Positions 38,690 to 47,818 of a stretch of DNA of 64,000 bases are shown in pieces. Positions within the stretch are counted from its first letter, which is position 1; each line of letters starts with the position of its first letter. A program made the translations under genes and the position numbers. The notes beneath the pieces were generated by a model that searched no databases, was not told the DNA's origin, and was given only the letters and a program-made list of their open reading frames with translations. Source of the stretch: Flavobacteriaceae bacterium F08102 (GTDB lineage: Bacteria > Bacteroidota > Bacteroidia > Flavobacteriales > Flavobacteriaceae); the NCBI GenBank assembly GCA_023015935.1, contig JALKAY010000003.1, positions 347,430 to 411,429 on the forward strand, written 5' to 3'.

Positions 38690-41600
38690 TTAAAAGCTTA
38701 AATCAATCGCTATTGTAAAGTTTCGCGTTATAGGGTACGCCCTATTTGAATCATATTGTCGATCAAAAAGAAATCCAGCTCTTTGTTGATTAACTCCTTC
38801 TGGATCTAACCCTGGATAATCAGTTATGGTAAATATATTGTTACCGCTTAATGTGAGTCTCGCGCTGTTAAGACCAATTCCTTTCAATAAATTTTTAGGA
38901 ATACGATAGCTGAGAGAAGCCGAGCGGAGTCTAATATATGAGGCGTCAATAGTACTTCTGTCATTATGTCCATTAATAGAAGTTCCGTGAGTTTTTGAAC
39001 CAAACCTTGCATAAGGAGCATCAGGATTACTAGGGGTCCAAGTATCTAATACAAAACGTTCTTTATTTTGATTTGGTCTAGCCAAATCAAGTCCACCGTT
39101 CCCTGCAATTGGCCCGAAAACTTTTTTATTGCCATTGGCAAATTGAAAGTTAAAAGTTAAATCAATGTTTTTATAAGTAAGGGAGTTGTTCCACCCACCA
39201 AAAAAGTCAGGGTTGATATTCCCGAGATCTACAATATCTTCATCATTAATCAGATTATCACCATTTATATCTTTATAAATATAATCTCCTGGTGCCAATA
39301 ATGCATTTTGATAGACACCCCCAGGCGCAGATGTGTTTAATGCATCAATTTCATCCTGGGTTTGTGCAATAGATACCACTTTAAAACCTCTTATTACTCC
39401 TGGTGACATGCCCTCAAATAAATAGCCTCCGTTACCAAATAATGTGCCGCCATTTAAGGATTCAATTAGGTTTTTGTTAGTGGAAATATTAAAAGAAGTG
39501 TTCCAATTAAAATCATTATTTCTAATAATTTCACCACCAAGTGTAAGTTCCCATCCTTTGTTGCTCACGTCAGCAGTATTATTAGTATAATTAGTTGCTC
39601 CATTTTGACCTGCAGTTGGTACGAATAAAATAATACCACTCGTGTTTTTTTCATAGTATACTATTTCTCCGTTAAGCCTACTGTTAAAAATTCCAAATTC
39701 CAAACCAATATCTAATTGTTGTGTTTCTTCCCATTGAATTGATGGATTTGGCACACCAGTTACGGCAATACCATTTATACCATCATAGATAGATGTTGCT
39801 GAAAAGTTGTTAAAGGTGGTAAATAAGGGGTGAAATGAGAAAGCAGCAAGATTGTCGTTACCCGTAATACCGTAACTGGCACGAATTTTTAATTGACTAA
39901 TTAACTCATTATTTTCTAAAAAAAACTCATTATGCATGTTCCACGCTGCCGCTGCTGATGGAAAAAATCCATATCTGTTATTTGGGCCGAATTTAATAGA
40001 CCCATCTCTTCTTCCAGTAAGGGTTACTAAATAACGATCTTTAAAATTGTAGTTAATTCTACTGAACAGAGAGTTCAACGCATTCTTATTAATGGTGCTG
40101 GTTTTCACATATTGTTCTCTCGCAGAATTAATATCGGTAAGTTTGTATGGATCTGGAAAACCGGCATAACGTTGACCATTTATTACTGCTCTGGCTCTAT
40201 CCCATGAAAGACCAGCAACGGCATTAATAGTATGGTTATTAAAAGTTTTACTATAATTTAATGTATTGGTAAAGGTTGTATTAATACTAGAAGAATTTGA
40301 TACATATTTTAAGTGATCATCAGGTTCTAAATTATACCCATCTATGTCGCTTGTATATAAAAATCCAGACCAATTAGGTATAAATCTGTTTTGATCACTT
40401 GTTCTTGATATAATACTTAATTCTGTTCTAATCTTTAAACTTTCTAAAAGTTTATATTCTCCATAAATGTTTCCCGAAAAAGCTCTTGCTATAGTTTTAT
40501 CTCGTATTTTGCTCGCTCCTTCTGCTGGATTTCTCGGTTCACCATAAGTTGCAGGATCTGATGTAGGGTTACCCTGCTCGTCAAATCTATTAAGGTCAGG
40601 TCTAAACAATCCTGCATCTGCAAGGTTTGTTAACCCAGAACGTTTGTTTATGGTGTGATTATAATTTGCGTTAGTTCCTATTTTCAACCTATCTGTAACA
40701 TCTGTGTCTAAAGCGGCATTAAAACTATATGATTTTAAATTTGTACCAATTAATACTCCTTCTTAATCCGTAACATTAGTAGAGACTAAATAGTTTACAT
40801 TTTCAGAACCACCGGAGGCACTAAAATTATAACGGTTCCATAAGGCATTATCGTTAATTACTTCATTCTGCCAATCTGTGTTGCCACTAAAGAAGAAGCT
40901 TTCAGGATTATTTATAATTGTTAATTCATTAGGGTATGCAATTGGCCAGAAAGGTTCAGGAACCGTGCTATTATCTAAAGTTATTTGAGCTTGTTCTGTA
41001 TGAAATACTTTGAATTCTTCTGCATTTAAAACATCTATCGTGTTAACTGGATTTTGGATAGTTCCACTGTATGAAAAATTAAATCGGGTGGTTTGATTTC
41101 TTTTTCCTCGTTTTGTTGTAATAATAATAACTCCATTAGCAGCACGAGATCCATAAATTGCGGCTGCAGACGCATCTTTAAGTACATCAACACGCTCTAT
41201 ATCATTAGGATTAATAGATAGTAATGGGTTTGGCTGTGAATCTATCAATTGGGTTTGTACTACAGTTCCATCATCAGAATATATGGGCCTAACCACAATA
41301 GGTACGCCGTCAACCACATATAAAGGTTGATTGTCACCGGTTAAAGCGCTCATACCGCGAATGTGAACCAATGCGCCACTACCAGGACCTCCATTTTGAG
41401 CCGTAACATAAACACCAGGGATTTTCCCTACTAATGCTTGATCTATAGTTTGAGCATCGACTTGTTTAATATCTTCGGTGTTTATTGACCCTACGGAACC
41501 CGTTAGGTCTCTTTTTTTTACTGTACCATATCCCACAATAAGAACTTCTTCTAAGGCACTTACGCTCTCTTTCATTGTGAAATTATATTCAGTTTGTGTA

Positions 41601-42205
41601 GTGATTATTTGATTTTGATTCTCATATCCAAGGCCTGTAACCACTAAAAAATAACCAACCTCGGCTTTTAATGAAAATTTACCATTAAAATCGGTTGAGG
41701 TCCCTCTAATAATAAATTCACGCTCAACTATATCTGTTGTAGGTTTTCTATCGATCACATAAACGGTAATCCCAGGAATGGGTTGGCCATTTACATCTAT
41801 AACCCTTCCAGAAACGCTAATTTCTTGTGAATCGTTAGTTTTTTCCGTTATTACAATTGTATTATTTTCACCAAAACTGATGCTTAACGTTTTAGAAGTT
41901 AAACTTTCTTTAATTAAAGTATTTACTCTTATTACGCCTTTTTTTAATGATATCTTAGGGAAGTTATCAAACATGCCCGATTTATAGATGAATCGATAAT
42001 CCGTTTGTTCTTTAATGATATTGAAAAGATCGTCGACCGTTACTGTGATATTAGCATCGATATTAATTTTTTCATTTTGTGATAGAACATTTTCTGGTGT
42101 AAAACCAAATATTGAAAAACATAAAAAGAAAATAAAGGTTCTCATAATGATTTTGAGTAGCCTTTTCTTAAAAAAGAATAAAGCTTTGATTAAATTAATT
42201 TCCAT
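38690..42205 (-). pseudogene. SusC/RagA-type TonB-dependent transporter with STN domain, single in-frame TAA (locus C)
   Basis: One continuous frame of 1171 codons from ATG 42205 to 38690, broken only by TAA at codon 481 (40765-40763). Before it: leader (MEINLIKALFFFKKRLLK), signal (MRTFIFFLCFSIFGF), STN (TVDDLFNIIKEQTDYRFIYK), carboxypeptidase-D-like domain, EEVLIVGYGTVKKRD, plug (PLYVVDGVPIVV, VDVLKDASAAAIYGSRAANG) and the first barrel strands. After it: EGVLIGTNLKSYSFNAALDT and the rest of the barrel to AIDLSF. The context VTD-stop-EGVLIGT strongly suggests a former CAA (Gln). Otherwise full length and undecayed, so the lesion is very recent, a sequencing error, or suppressed. Confidence 0.9.
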
Positions 42206-42304
42206 AAATTTGTTGATGTTAATTAGTTAAATATTTTAGTTAATTAATACTAGTAGGGGAATTGATGGTTTAGTTTTTGCGGACATGACCTTCGTTCCCT
42301 TTTT
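42206..42304. promoter_or_regulatory. Leader region of susC (locus C)
   Basis: 99 bases between fecR and susC. The minus strand before ATG reads TTAACTAATTAACATCAACA then AATTTATGG, a looser version of the leader shared by loci A and B (TTAACTAATACAAT...CAAATTTATGG). Confidence 0.35.
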
Positions 42305-43468
42305 TTACTTCCTAAAAACTATAGTCTTGTTGTTTATGTCATATTGAATATTGGTTAGTTTGTTTATTAAGTAAAGAATATCTTCAATGTTTTGTTCTTT
42401 TCCGAAGGTTCCAGTAAAAAGTTCAGATTCAATCTCTTTATCAACTACCACTACGTCCATATTATACCATCTGGATAAAACTTTTAGAATCTCTTTAAAA
42501 GAGGTGTCTTTAAATTTAAATACGCCGTGTTTCCATGAAGAGACTTCTTTTGCATTTACGGTTTTCACGGAAATTTTGCTTGAGGTATCTGTAATAATCG
42601 ATTGTTGATTGGGTTCTAAAATTTTTTGATCAAAACCATTATTCACATTTACAACTCCTTCAATCAAAGTAGTAAAAATCTTATTTTCATCACTATAGGC
42701 TTTTATGTTAAATTCAGTGCCAAGAACTTCTACTTCCTGTTTTTTGTGTATGACTTTAAATTTGGCTCCATTGTTTTTTGTACTTGCAGATACATCAAAA
42801 TAGGCTTCACCATAAATCAATTCAACTTGTCTCGTTTTACCATTTTCAAAACTTACCGGGTATTTTATTTTAGATTCAGAGTTTAACCAAACCTCTGTGC
42901 TATCTGAAAGTATTACATGATATTGTCCCCCTCTTGGAATGGTTAAATAGTTATAGGTGGTACTTGGTTTTATTTTTGTTTGACTTGTTGTGTAAATTAA
43001 TTTCTCCCCTGTACTTTTTATATTATCTAAGACATACTGTTGCCCTTTCTCTAAAATAACAGTAGAACCATTTTCTAAAGTTAATATAGCTTTGTCAGAA
43101 CCAGCTTCAATATTATTGTTTACTATATTAGGTTCGTTAATTTGTGAATTGTTTTTTGTTAAATAGAAATAACCAACAAAAACAAATAATATAATGGTTG
43201 CTGCATATTTGAAGAAATTTCTTCTATATATAGGAATTGCCTTTGCTAAATTTTCGTCATTTATTTTGGAAGCTAATTGTGTCCAAGATGAATGTTGTTT
43301 ATTATTTTTTACTGCTTTTAATTGTTCTACTGAAAAATTTAATATAACATATTCGTTAAAAAGATCCCCATTTCCTTCTTTCAACCAAGCAATAAGTTCT
43401 TTAGTTTCTTTTTCAGAGATTTGCTCATCAAAATAGTTTTCAATTATTTTTTTAATTCTTTTATTCAC
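42305..43468 (-). CDS. FecR-family anti-sigma factor (locus C)
   Basis: 387 residues from GTG 43468 (MNKRIKKIIENYFDEQISEK). Anti-sigma N-terminus, membrane helix (YAATIILFVFVGYFYL), FecR domain (TIPRGGQYHVILSDSTEVWL, GEAYFDVSAS, EVLGTEFNIKAY) and DUF4974 C-terminus (TSFKEILKVLSRWYNMDVVV). It pairs with the divergent ECF sigma gene 95 bases away rather than a co-directional one as in loci A and B. It is upstream of the broken susC and would lack its activating STN partner if the transporter is not made. Confidence 0.93.
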   Translation of the reverse strand: MNKRIKKIIENYFDEQISEKETKELIAWLKEGNGDLFNEYVILNFSVEQLKAVKNNKQHSSWTQLASKINDENLAKAIPIYRRNFFKYAATIILFVFVGYFYLTKNNSQINEPNIVNNNIEAGSDKAILTLENGSTVILEKGQQYVLDNIKSTGEKLIYTTSQTKIKPSTTYNYLTIPRGGQYHVILSDSTEVWLNSESKIKYPVSFENGKTRQVELIYGEAYFDVSASTKNNGAKFKVIHKKQEVEVLGTEFNIKAYSDENKIFTTLIEGVVNVNNGFDQKILEPNQQSIITDTSSKISVKTVNAKEVSSWKHGVFKFKDTSFKEILKVLSRWYNMDVVVVDKEIESELFTGTFGKEQNIEDILYLINKLTNIQYDINNKTIVFRK

Positions 43469-43543
43469 AATTTTTACCTTTATTTTTTAATATGACGTAG
43501 ACTTTTTTTAAATGGCCTATTTATTTTAGAACTTTTTTATATA

Positions 43544-43551
43544 TAACTTTG
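43544..43551 (+). promoter_or_regulatory. Possible Bacteroidota -7 box before sigma gene (locus C)
   Basis: TAACTTTG fits the TAnnTTTG consensus of the main Bacteroidota sigma factor and lies 12 bases before ATG 43564, implying a very short leader. No convincing -33 TTG was found at ideal spacing. It also argues against the TTG start at 43549, which overlaps the box. Confidence 0.35.
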
Positions 43552-43563
43552 TGGCAACTACAA

Positions 43564-44184
43564 ATGATGAATAATAAAGAAAGAATATTGGATTTAGCAA
43601 AAGCTATTAAAAAGGGTGATCAGAAGGCTTTTAAAGTTATTCATGACTTAAATTATGTGAAATTAACAGCATATATTAATGGCTTTACTAAAAATGAATT
43701 TGAAACTGAAGATATTTTACAAGAAACTTTCATAAAATTGTGGAATTCTCGGGACAAGATAGACGTTATTAAAAATATTAACAGTTATTTGTACAAAACA
43801 GCTTACTATACTTACATTGACAAATACAGGAAAGAGAAAAAAGAGTTAAGCACCTTAGATAGTTGGAAATATAAACGGCTAATTGAAGCCATTGAAGAAG
43901 ATGATGAAATAAATAAAAAGAGGATTAAAAAATTAAAATTGGCAATTGAAAAACTTCCAGCCAGATGCAAAGAGGTATTTATTTTGTGTAAGTATGAAAA
44001 TTTAACCTATAAGCAAATTGCTAATCGTCTTGAAATCTCCCCCAAAACTGTACAGGCACAAATGGGGAAAGCTTATAGTATAATTAGAGAAAAATTTAGA
44101 GATAATATATTTTTAACTTTATTTTTTTATTTTATGGGACGTGCAAATTATAAAGTCCAAAAATTAACACAGAAATCTCTTTAA
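43564..44184 (+). CDS. ECF RNA polymerase sigma factor (locus C)
   Basis: About 206 residues from ATG 43564 (MMNNKERILDLAKAIKKGDQ). Region 2: AFKVIHDLNYVKLTAYINGF and EDILQETFIKLWNSRDKI. Region 4: LPARCKEVFILCKYENLTYK and HTH QIANRLEISPKTVQAQMGKA. Same family as the sigma factors of loci A and B but transcribed divergently from its fecR, so control of sigma and anti-sigma levels is separated. Probably directs transcription of locus C. A C-terminal hydrophobic stretch (NIFLTLFFYFMG) is present as in locus B. Confidence 0.92.
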   Translation: MMNNKERILDLAKAIKKGDQKAFKVIHDLNYVKLTAYINGFTKNEFETEDILQETFIKLWNSRDKIDVIKNINSYLYKTAYYTYIDKYRKEKKELSTLDSWKYKRLIEAIEEDDEINKKRIKKLKLAIEKLPARCKEVFILCKYENLTYKQIANRLEISPKTVQAQMGKAYSIIREKFRDNIFLTLFFYFMGRANYKVQKLTQKSL

Positions 44185-44299
44185 TTTTCGTTTTTTTGAG
44201 ATTCTATTTTAGATTGTTTTAATTATTGATTTTATTTTAAATAGTAAAATATTAATTCCTAATATTAATTTTGTTACTTCAAATAGTGAAATATTTTGA

Positions 44300-44383
44300 T
44301 TTTTACATTTTAGATTTAAGCCGGATTACTCCTTGTTCCTCGTCGTGATCCTGAAATAGGGGAAGTTGCTCATTAAAAGCCAA
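44300..44383. repeat. Dispersed intergenic repeat (second copy of 32461-32540 modules)
   Basis: 'cattttagatttaagccgga' plus following bases to about 44352 match 32486-32530 with two or three differences. The 'gctcattaaaagccaaaac' block, which lies before it at 32461, lies after it here (44369). Same modules, different order. Confidence 0.7.
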
Positions 44384-44402
44384 AACCGCGAAAAGCGGTT
44401 TT
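44382..44402 (+). terminator. Hairpin with T-tract, terminator
   Basis: AAAACCGC pairs with GCGGTTTT around a GAAAA loop, followed by ACGGTTTTTTTTATTTTA. It has the form of a Rho-independent terminator on the plus strand, about 200 bases after the locus C sigma gene, and the nearby A-rich side would not serve the minus strand. Confidence 0.6.
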
Positions 44403-44456
44403 ACGGTTTTTTTTATTTTATTGCGTTGCTCAAAGCAGCGCTTTGGCACGCGGAAA

Positions 44457-44493
44457 AATAAAAAAGCCTAAAAAATCATTGATTTTTTAGGCT
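44457..44493 (-). terminator. Terminator of the tRNA transcript
   Basis: AGCCTAAAAAATCA and TGATTTTTTAGGCT form a near-perfect stem; on the minus strand the 3' side is followed by a T-run. It lies 9 bases beyond the tRNA-Pro 3' end. Confidence 0.85.
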
Positions 44494-44501
44494 CTTAATG
44501 G

Positions 44502-44576
44502 TCGGGGTGGCAGGATTCGAACCTGCGACCTCCGCGTCCCAAACGCGGCGCGATAACCGGGCTACGCTACACCCCG
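44502..44576 (-). tRNA. tRNA-Pro (anticodon TGG)
   Basis: 75 bases, minus strand. Acceptor CGGGGTG pairs with CACCCCG (discriminator A), anticodon stem GCGTTTGGGACGC presents TGG, and the T arm contains GGTTCGAATCC. CCA is not encoded. It is followed by a strong terminator. Transcribed in the same direction as the tRNA-Ser 300 bases upstream; they may share a promoter. Confidence 0.96.
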
Positions 44577-44878
44577 AGGTGTTTTTGTAATTAAATTTTC
44601 ATCAATTATTTCCCGATAAAATAATTGGTATTCTTTAATGGAGGGCAAAAATAAGATTATTATTTAATTTAACATCTTTTTTATTTCAAAAAATCAAAAA
44701 AAATAATCCGAAACTTTACCGCTTTAGGGATTAACCTTGTTGATCTTTTTTAACCACATCCTGCAAATAGTCCTGTAAAATCGCTTTCGTGCTTTTAAGC
44801 TTTAAATGTTTCAAAGCCTTACAAGCGAGCTTGACAGCTTTTCTTCATTTAAATCTTCTCCACAGTCCTATTTGATTG

Positions 44879-44965
44879 CGGAGAGGAAGGGATTCGAACC
44901 CCCGGTACCCGTAAAGGCACAACTCCTTAGCAGGGAGCCCCGATCGACCACTCTGGCACCTCTCC
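44879..44965 (-). tRNA. tRNA-Ser (anticodon GCT)
   Basis: 87 bases, minus strand. Acceptor GGAGAGG pairs with CCTCTCC (discriminator G), anticodon loop CTGCTAA presents GCT, and a long class II variable arm (GTTGTGCCTTTACGGGTACC) is followed by the T arm GGTTCGAATCC. CCA is not encoded. The 300 bases to tRNA-Pro contain only a short tail-like frame (ACKALKHLKLKSTKAILQDY) that I cannot assign. Confidence 0.96.
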
Positions 44966-45150
44966 AATATATTTTAATGAACATCACCCAAATTGAAAGG
45001 GTTTTCCTGAAAAAATGATCTTAATCGATCACTATCCTAGGCGGGTGCAAATGTAATAAAATTGATTATTTACATCCTAATCTTTTTGATTTTTTTTAAG
45101 AAATATTTCCCTAACTTTAAAGTCTATTTAATTCATCCTAATTATACACT

Positions 45151-45612
45151 ATGGCAACACTTACTATTAATGGAAAAAAGCATACCATTGAAGCCGATTC
45201 GTCGATGCCGCTTTTATGGGCAATTCGAGATATTGTCGGTTTAACGGGAACAAAATTTGGCTGTGGAAAGGGACTCTGTGGTGCGTGCTCAGTGCTGTTA
45301 GATGGCGTTTCTGTACGATCTTGCCTCACTCCAGTTTCTGCGGCAGAAGGTAAAATAATTGTTACCATTGAAGGGGTGGAAAATGAAAATAAAGTCCTAC
45401 AAGAAGTTTGGGATGAACTCAACGTAGCTCAATGTGGGTATTGCCAGTCGGGACAAATTATTTCTGCAACAGCGCTTTTGGCCTCCAATGCGAATCCTTC
45501 TTCTGAAGATATTGATACGGCCATGAGTGGTAATATTTGTCGTTGTGGAACTTATCCTAGAATTAAAAGTGCCATTTTAAAAACGGCTGAACTCAATCAA
45601 AATTCTAAGTAA
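45151..45612 (+). CDS. iorA: 2Fe-2S subunit of a molybdenum hydroxylase (IorA-like)
   Basis: 153 residues of the small, two-cluster subunit of xanthine-dehydrogenase-family enzymes. The plant-ferredoxin-like cluster uses Cys in [17 protein letters not shown] plus a later Cys (VRSC); the second cluster uses [10 protein letters not shown] and [11 protein letters not shown]. It relays electrons from the Mo site to an acceptor. No FAD subunit is present in the operon, as in isoquinoline-1-oxidoreductase-type two-subunit enzymes that feed a cytochrome. The large subunit starts one base after the stop. The iorA label is by architecture; the true substrate is unknown. Confidence 0.9.
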   Translation: MATLTINGKKHTIEADSSMPLLWAIRDIVGLTGTKFGCGKGLCGACSVLLDGVSVRSCLTPVSAAEGKIIVTIEGVENENKVLQEVWDELNVAQCGYCQSGQIISATALLASNANPSSEDIDTAMSGNICRCGTYPRIKSAILKTAELNQNSK

Positions 45613-45613
45613 A

Positions 45614-47818
45614 ATGAACAATATACACCTGATAACAAGACGTAGTTTTATTCGGAATTTGGGATTGGCCTCAGGGGGATTAATCATCGCCTGTACCGTA
45701 CCTAGTAATTCTTCAAAGGATAAGCAAAAGCTTCGTGCGTTTAACGGTTCTACCTTTGAACCCAATTTATTTATCCAATTAAAAGACAATGGAGCATTAA
45801 TTCTTGTTGCTTCACGTTCTGAAATGGGGAATGGTGTTCGCACTTCTTTAACATCTGTGATTGCTGATGAAATGGAAGCTGATTGGACTATGGTTACCGT
45901 AAAACAAGCTCCAGGAGATGCTAAATACATGGATCAAAATACCGATGGGTCTCGTAGTGTTCGTACCTTATTTGAACCAATGCGTAAAATGGGAGCCACT
46001 GCAAAAGCCATGCTTATCGCCGCAGCGGCAAAAAAATGGGATGTGGATGCTTCTACCTTAACAGCAAAAAACCACTATATTATAAATCCTGTAACCAAGG
46101 ATAAATTATTTTATGGTGATTTAGTAGCTGATGCGGCTACGATGCCAGTTCCTGAGAATCCTCCTCTTAAGGATCCTAAAGATTTTAATTTTATCGGATC
46201 CGATCTCAAAAGTGTAGATGGTAAAGGTTTCGCTTCTGGGAAACCTAAATACGGTATGGATATTAAATTAGAAGGAATGAAATATGTAGCTATTGCTCGT
46301 TGTCCTGTTACCTTCGGAACATTTACTTCCTACAATAAAGAGGAAGCTATTCGTGTTCGTGGGGTTGAACAGGTCATTGAAATTCCGAAAATTAACCGAC
46401 CTTTTGGGGCTTTAGGTGGAGTCGCAGTGGTAGCTACGAATACATGGGCAGCTATTCAAGGGAGAGATGCTTTAAAAGTTGAATGGGATAATGGAGCAAA
46501 TGAATCTTATTCTACTGACGAATACACTAAAATGATCGTGGATAATGTCCATAAAAAAGGCAAAGAAGTCCAAAATATTGGTAATGTAAATCGCGCATTT
46601 ACCAATGCTGATCAAGTCGTAGAAAGTACCTTTGTAATGCCTCACCTTGTACATGCACCTATGGAAGTCCCAAACGCCACGGCAGATGTGAGGTCGGATG
46701 GTACCTGTGAAGTTTGGGCACCTACACAAGATCCGCAAACAGCGAGGACAGAAGTGGCCACATTTTTAGGGGTCGATTTAGCTAAAGTAACGATTAATGT
46801 CACTTTTTTAGGTGGAGGCTTTGGGAGAAAGTCGAAACCGGATTTTATCATTGAAGCAGTGGCGGCCTCAAAAGCGATTAATGCACCGGCACAAGTGGTC
46901 TGGACCCGGGAAGATGATATTCGTCATAGTTATTACCATGCTGTAAGTGCCCAATATATGAAAGGGGCGTTAGATAAAGACGGAAATGTCACCGGGTGGT
47001 TACATCGCGTGGCTTACCCATCAATAACCTCGACCTTTGCACCAGATACCGGTTATGCTGCTGGATTTGAATTCGGAATGGGAATGACCAATCAACCGTA
47101 CCTATTGGAAAATATTTTATGTGAAAATGCCAAGGCTCCAGCGCATGTGCGAATTGGATGGTATCGATCAGTAATCAATATTATTCAAGGGTTTTCTATT
47201 AATGTTTTTGTGGATGAATTGGCGGTAAAAGCTAAAAAGGATCCGTTGGAATTTAGACTTAATCTGCTGGGGCCCGATCGAATTGTTGAAAGTCCTGACG
47301 GGTATAACTTTGACTCAGCAAAATTAAAGCACGTACTTACCACTGCGGCTAAAAATGCAGGATATGGAAAGCCATTACCGGAAGGGCACGCTATCGGATT
47401 AGCGATGCATTATAGCTTTTTATCCTATGTGGCTTCGGCAGTTGAAGTTTCCGTGAATAACGGAAAATTAAAAGTACATAAAATTACCTCAGTCATCGAT
47501 TGTGGAACCGCAGTGAACACAAGTACGATTGAAGCCCAAATGCAAGGGGCTGCCATTTTCGGAATGTCTTTAACCATGTACGGTAAAATTACCACCAAAG
47601 ATGGCGTAATTGAACAAAGTAACTATCACGATTATCAAGTTGTAAGAATGAATGAAACCCCAGAAATAGACGTGGAAATTATTAAGAGTACCGCAAAACC
47701 AACGGGAGTTGGAGAGCCGGGTGTACCCCCCATTGCTCCAGCGATTATAAACGGAATTTTCCATGCTACCGGAAAACGATATCACAGTTTACCTTTAAAA
47801 GATCATGGCCTTGTCTGA
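45614..47818 (+). CDS. iorB: Molybdopterin-binding subunit of a molybdenum hydroxylase, Tat-exported (IorB-like)
   Basis: 734 residues. N-terminus carries a twin-arginine signal (TRRSFIRNLGLASGGLIIAC) ending in a possible lipobox Cys, so the folded enzyme is exported and perhaps lipid-anchored, probably carrying the signal-less small subunit with it. Molybdopterin-binding landmarks: the GGGFGRKSKPDF loop, VWTREDDIRHSYY, and the C-terminal GVGEPGVPPIAPAIINGIFH with the catalytic Glu. Probably oxidises an aldehyde or N-heterocycle in the periplasm. It overlaps the nucleotidyltransferase gene by 14 bases. Confidence 0.92.
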   Translation: MNNIHLITRRSFIRNLGLASGGLIIACTVPSNSSKDKQKLRAFNGSTFEPNLFIQLKDNGALILVASRSEMGNGVRTSLTSVIADEMEADWTMVTVKQAPGDAKYMDQNTDGSRSVRTLFEPMRKMGATAKAMLIAAAAKKWDVDASTLTAKNHYIINPVTKDKLFYGDLVADAATMPVPENPPLKDPKDFNFIGSDLKSVDGKGFASGKPKYGMDIKLEGMKYVAIARCPVTFGTFTSYNKEEAIRVRGVEQVIEIPKINRPFGALGGVAVVATNTWAAIQGRDALKVEWDNGANESYSTDEYTKMIVDNVHKKGKEVQNIGNVNRAFTNADQVVESTFVMPHLVHAPMEVPNATADVRSDGTCEVWAPTQDPQTARTEVATFLGVDLAKVTINVTFLGGGFGRKSKPDFIIEAVAASKAINAPAQVVWTREDDIRHSYYHAVSAQYMKGALDKDGNVTGWLHRVAYPSITSTFAPDTGYAAGFEFGMGMTNQPYLLENILCENAKAPAHVRIGWYRSVINIIQGFSINVFVDELAVKAKKDPLEFRLNLLGPDRIVESPDGYNFDSAKLKHVLTTAAKNAGYGKPLPEGHAIGLAMHYSFLSYVASAVEVSVNNGKLKVHKITSVIDCGTAVNTSTIEAQMQGAAIFGMSLTMYGKITTKDGVIEQSNYHDYQVVRMNETPEIDVEIIKSTAKPTGVGEPGVPPIAPAIINGIFHATGKRYHSLPLKDHGLV

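Noticed and set aside
6352..42205. Reassignment of TAA/TAG to glutamine, suggested by several Gln-like stop positions
   Set aside because: Intact genes throughout the window use TAA as their true end (for example pntB, dnaB, iorA), and the affected genes are mostly decayed in other ways too (frameshifts, Trp or Lys positions).
44502..44965. tRNA-Pro/tRNA-Ser as attachment sites of an integrative element
   Set aside because: No integrase gene, no partial tRNA duplicate and no element boundary nearby; the downstream operon is coherent.
44806..45018. 70-codon plus-strand ORF overlapping tRNA-Ser
   Set aside because: Antisense read-through of the tRNA gene and its flanks.
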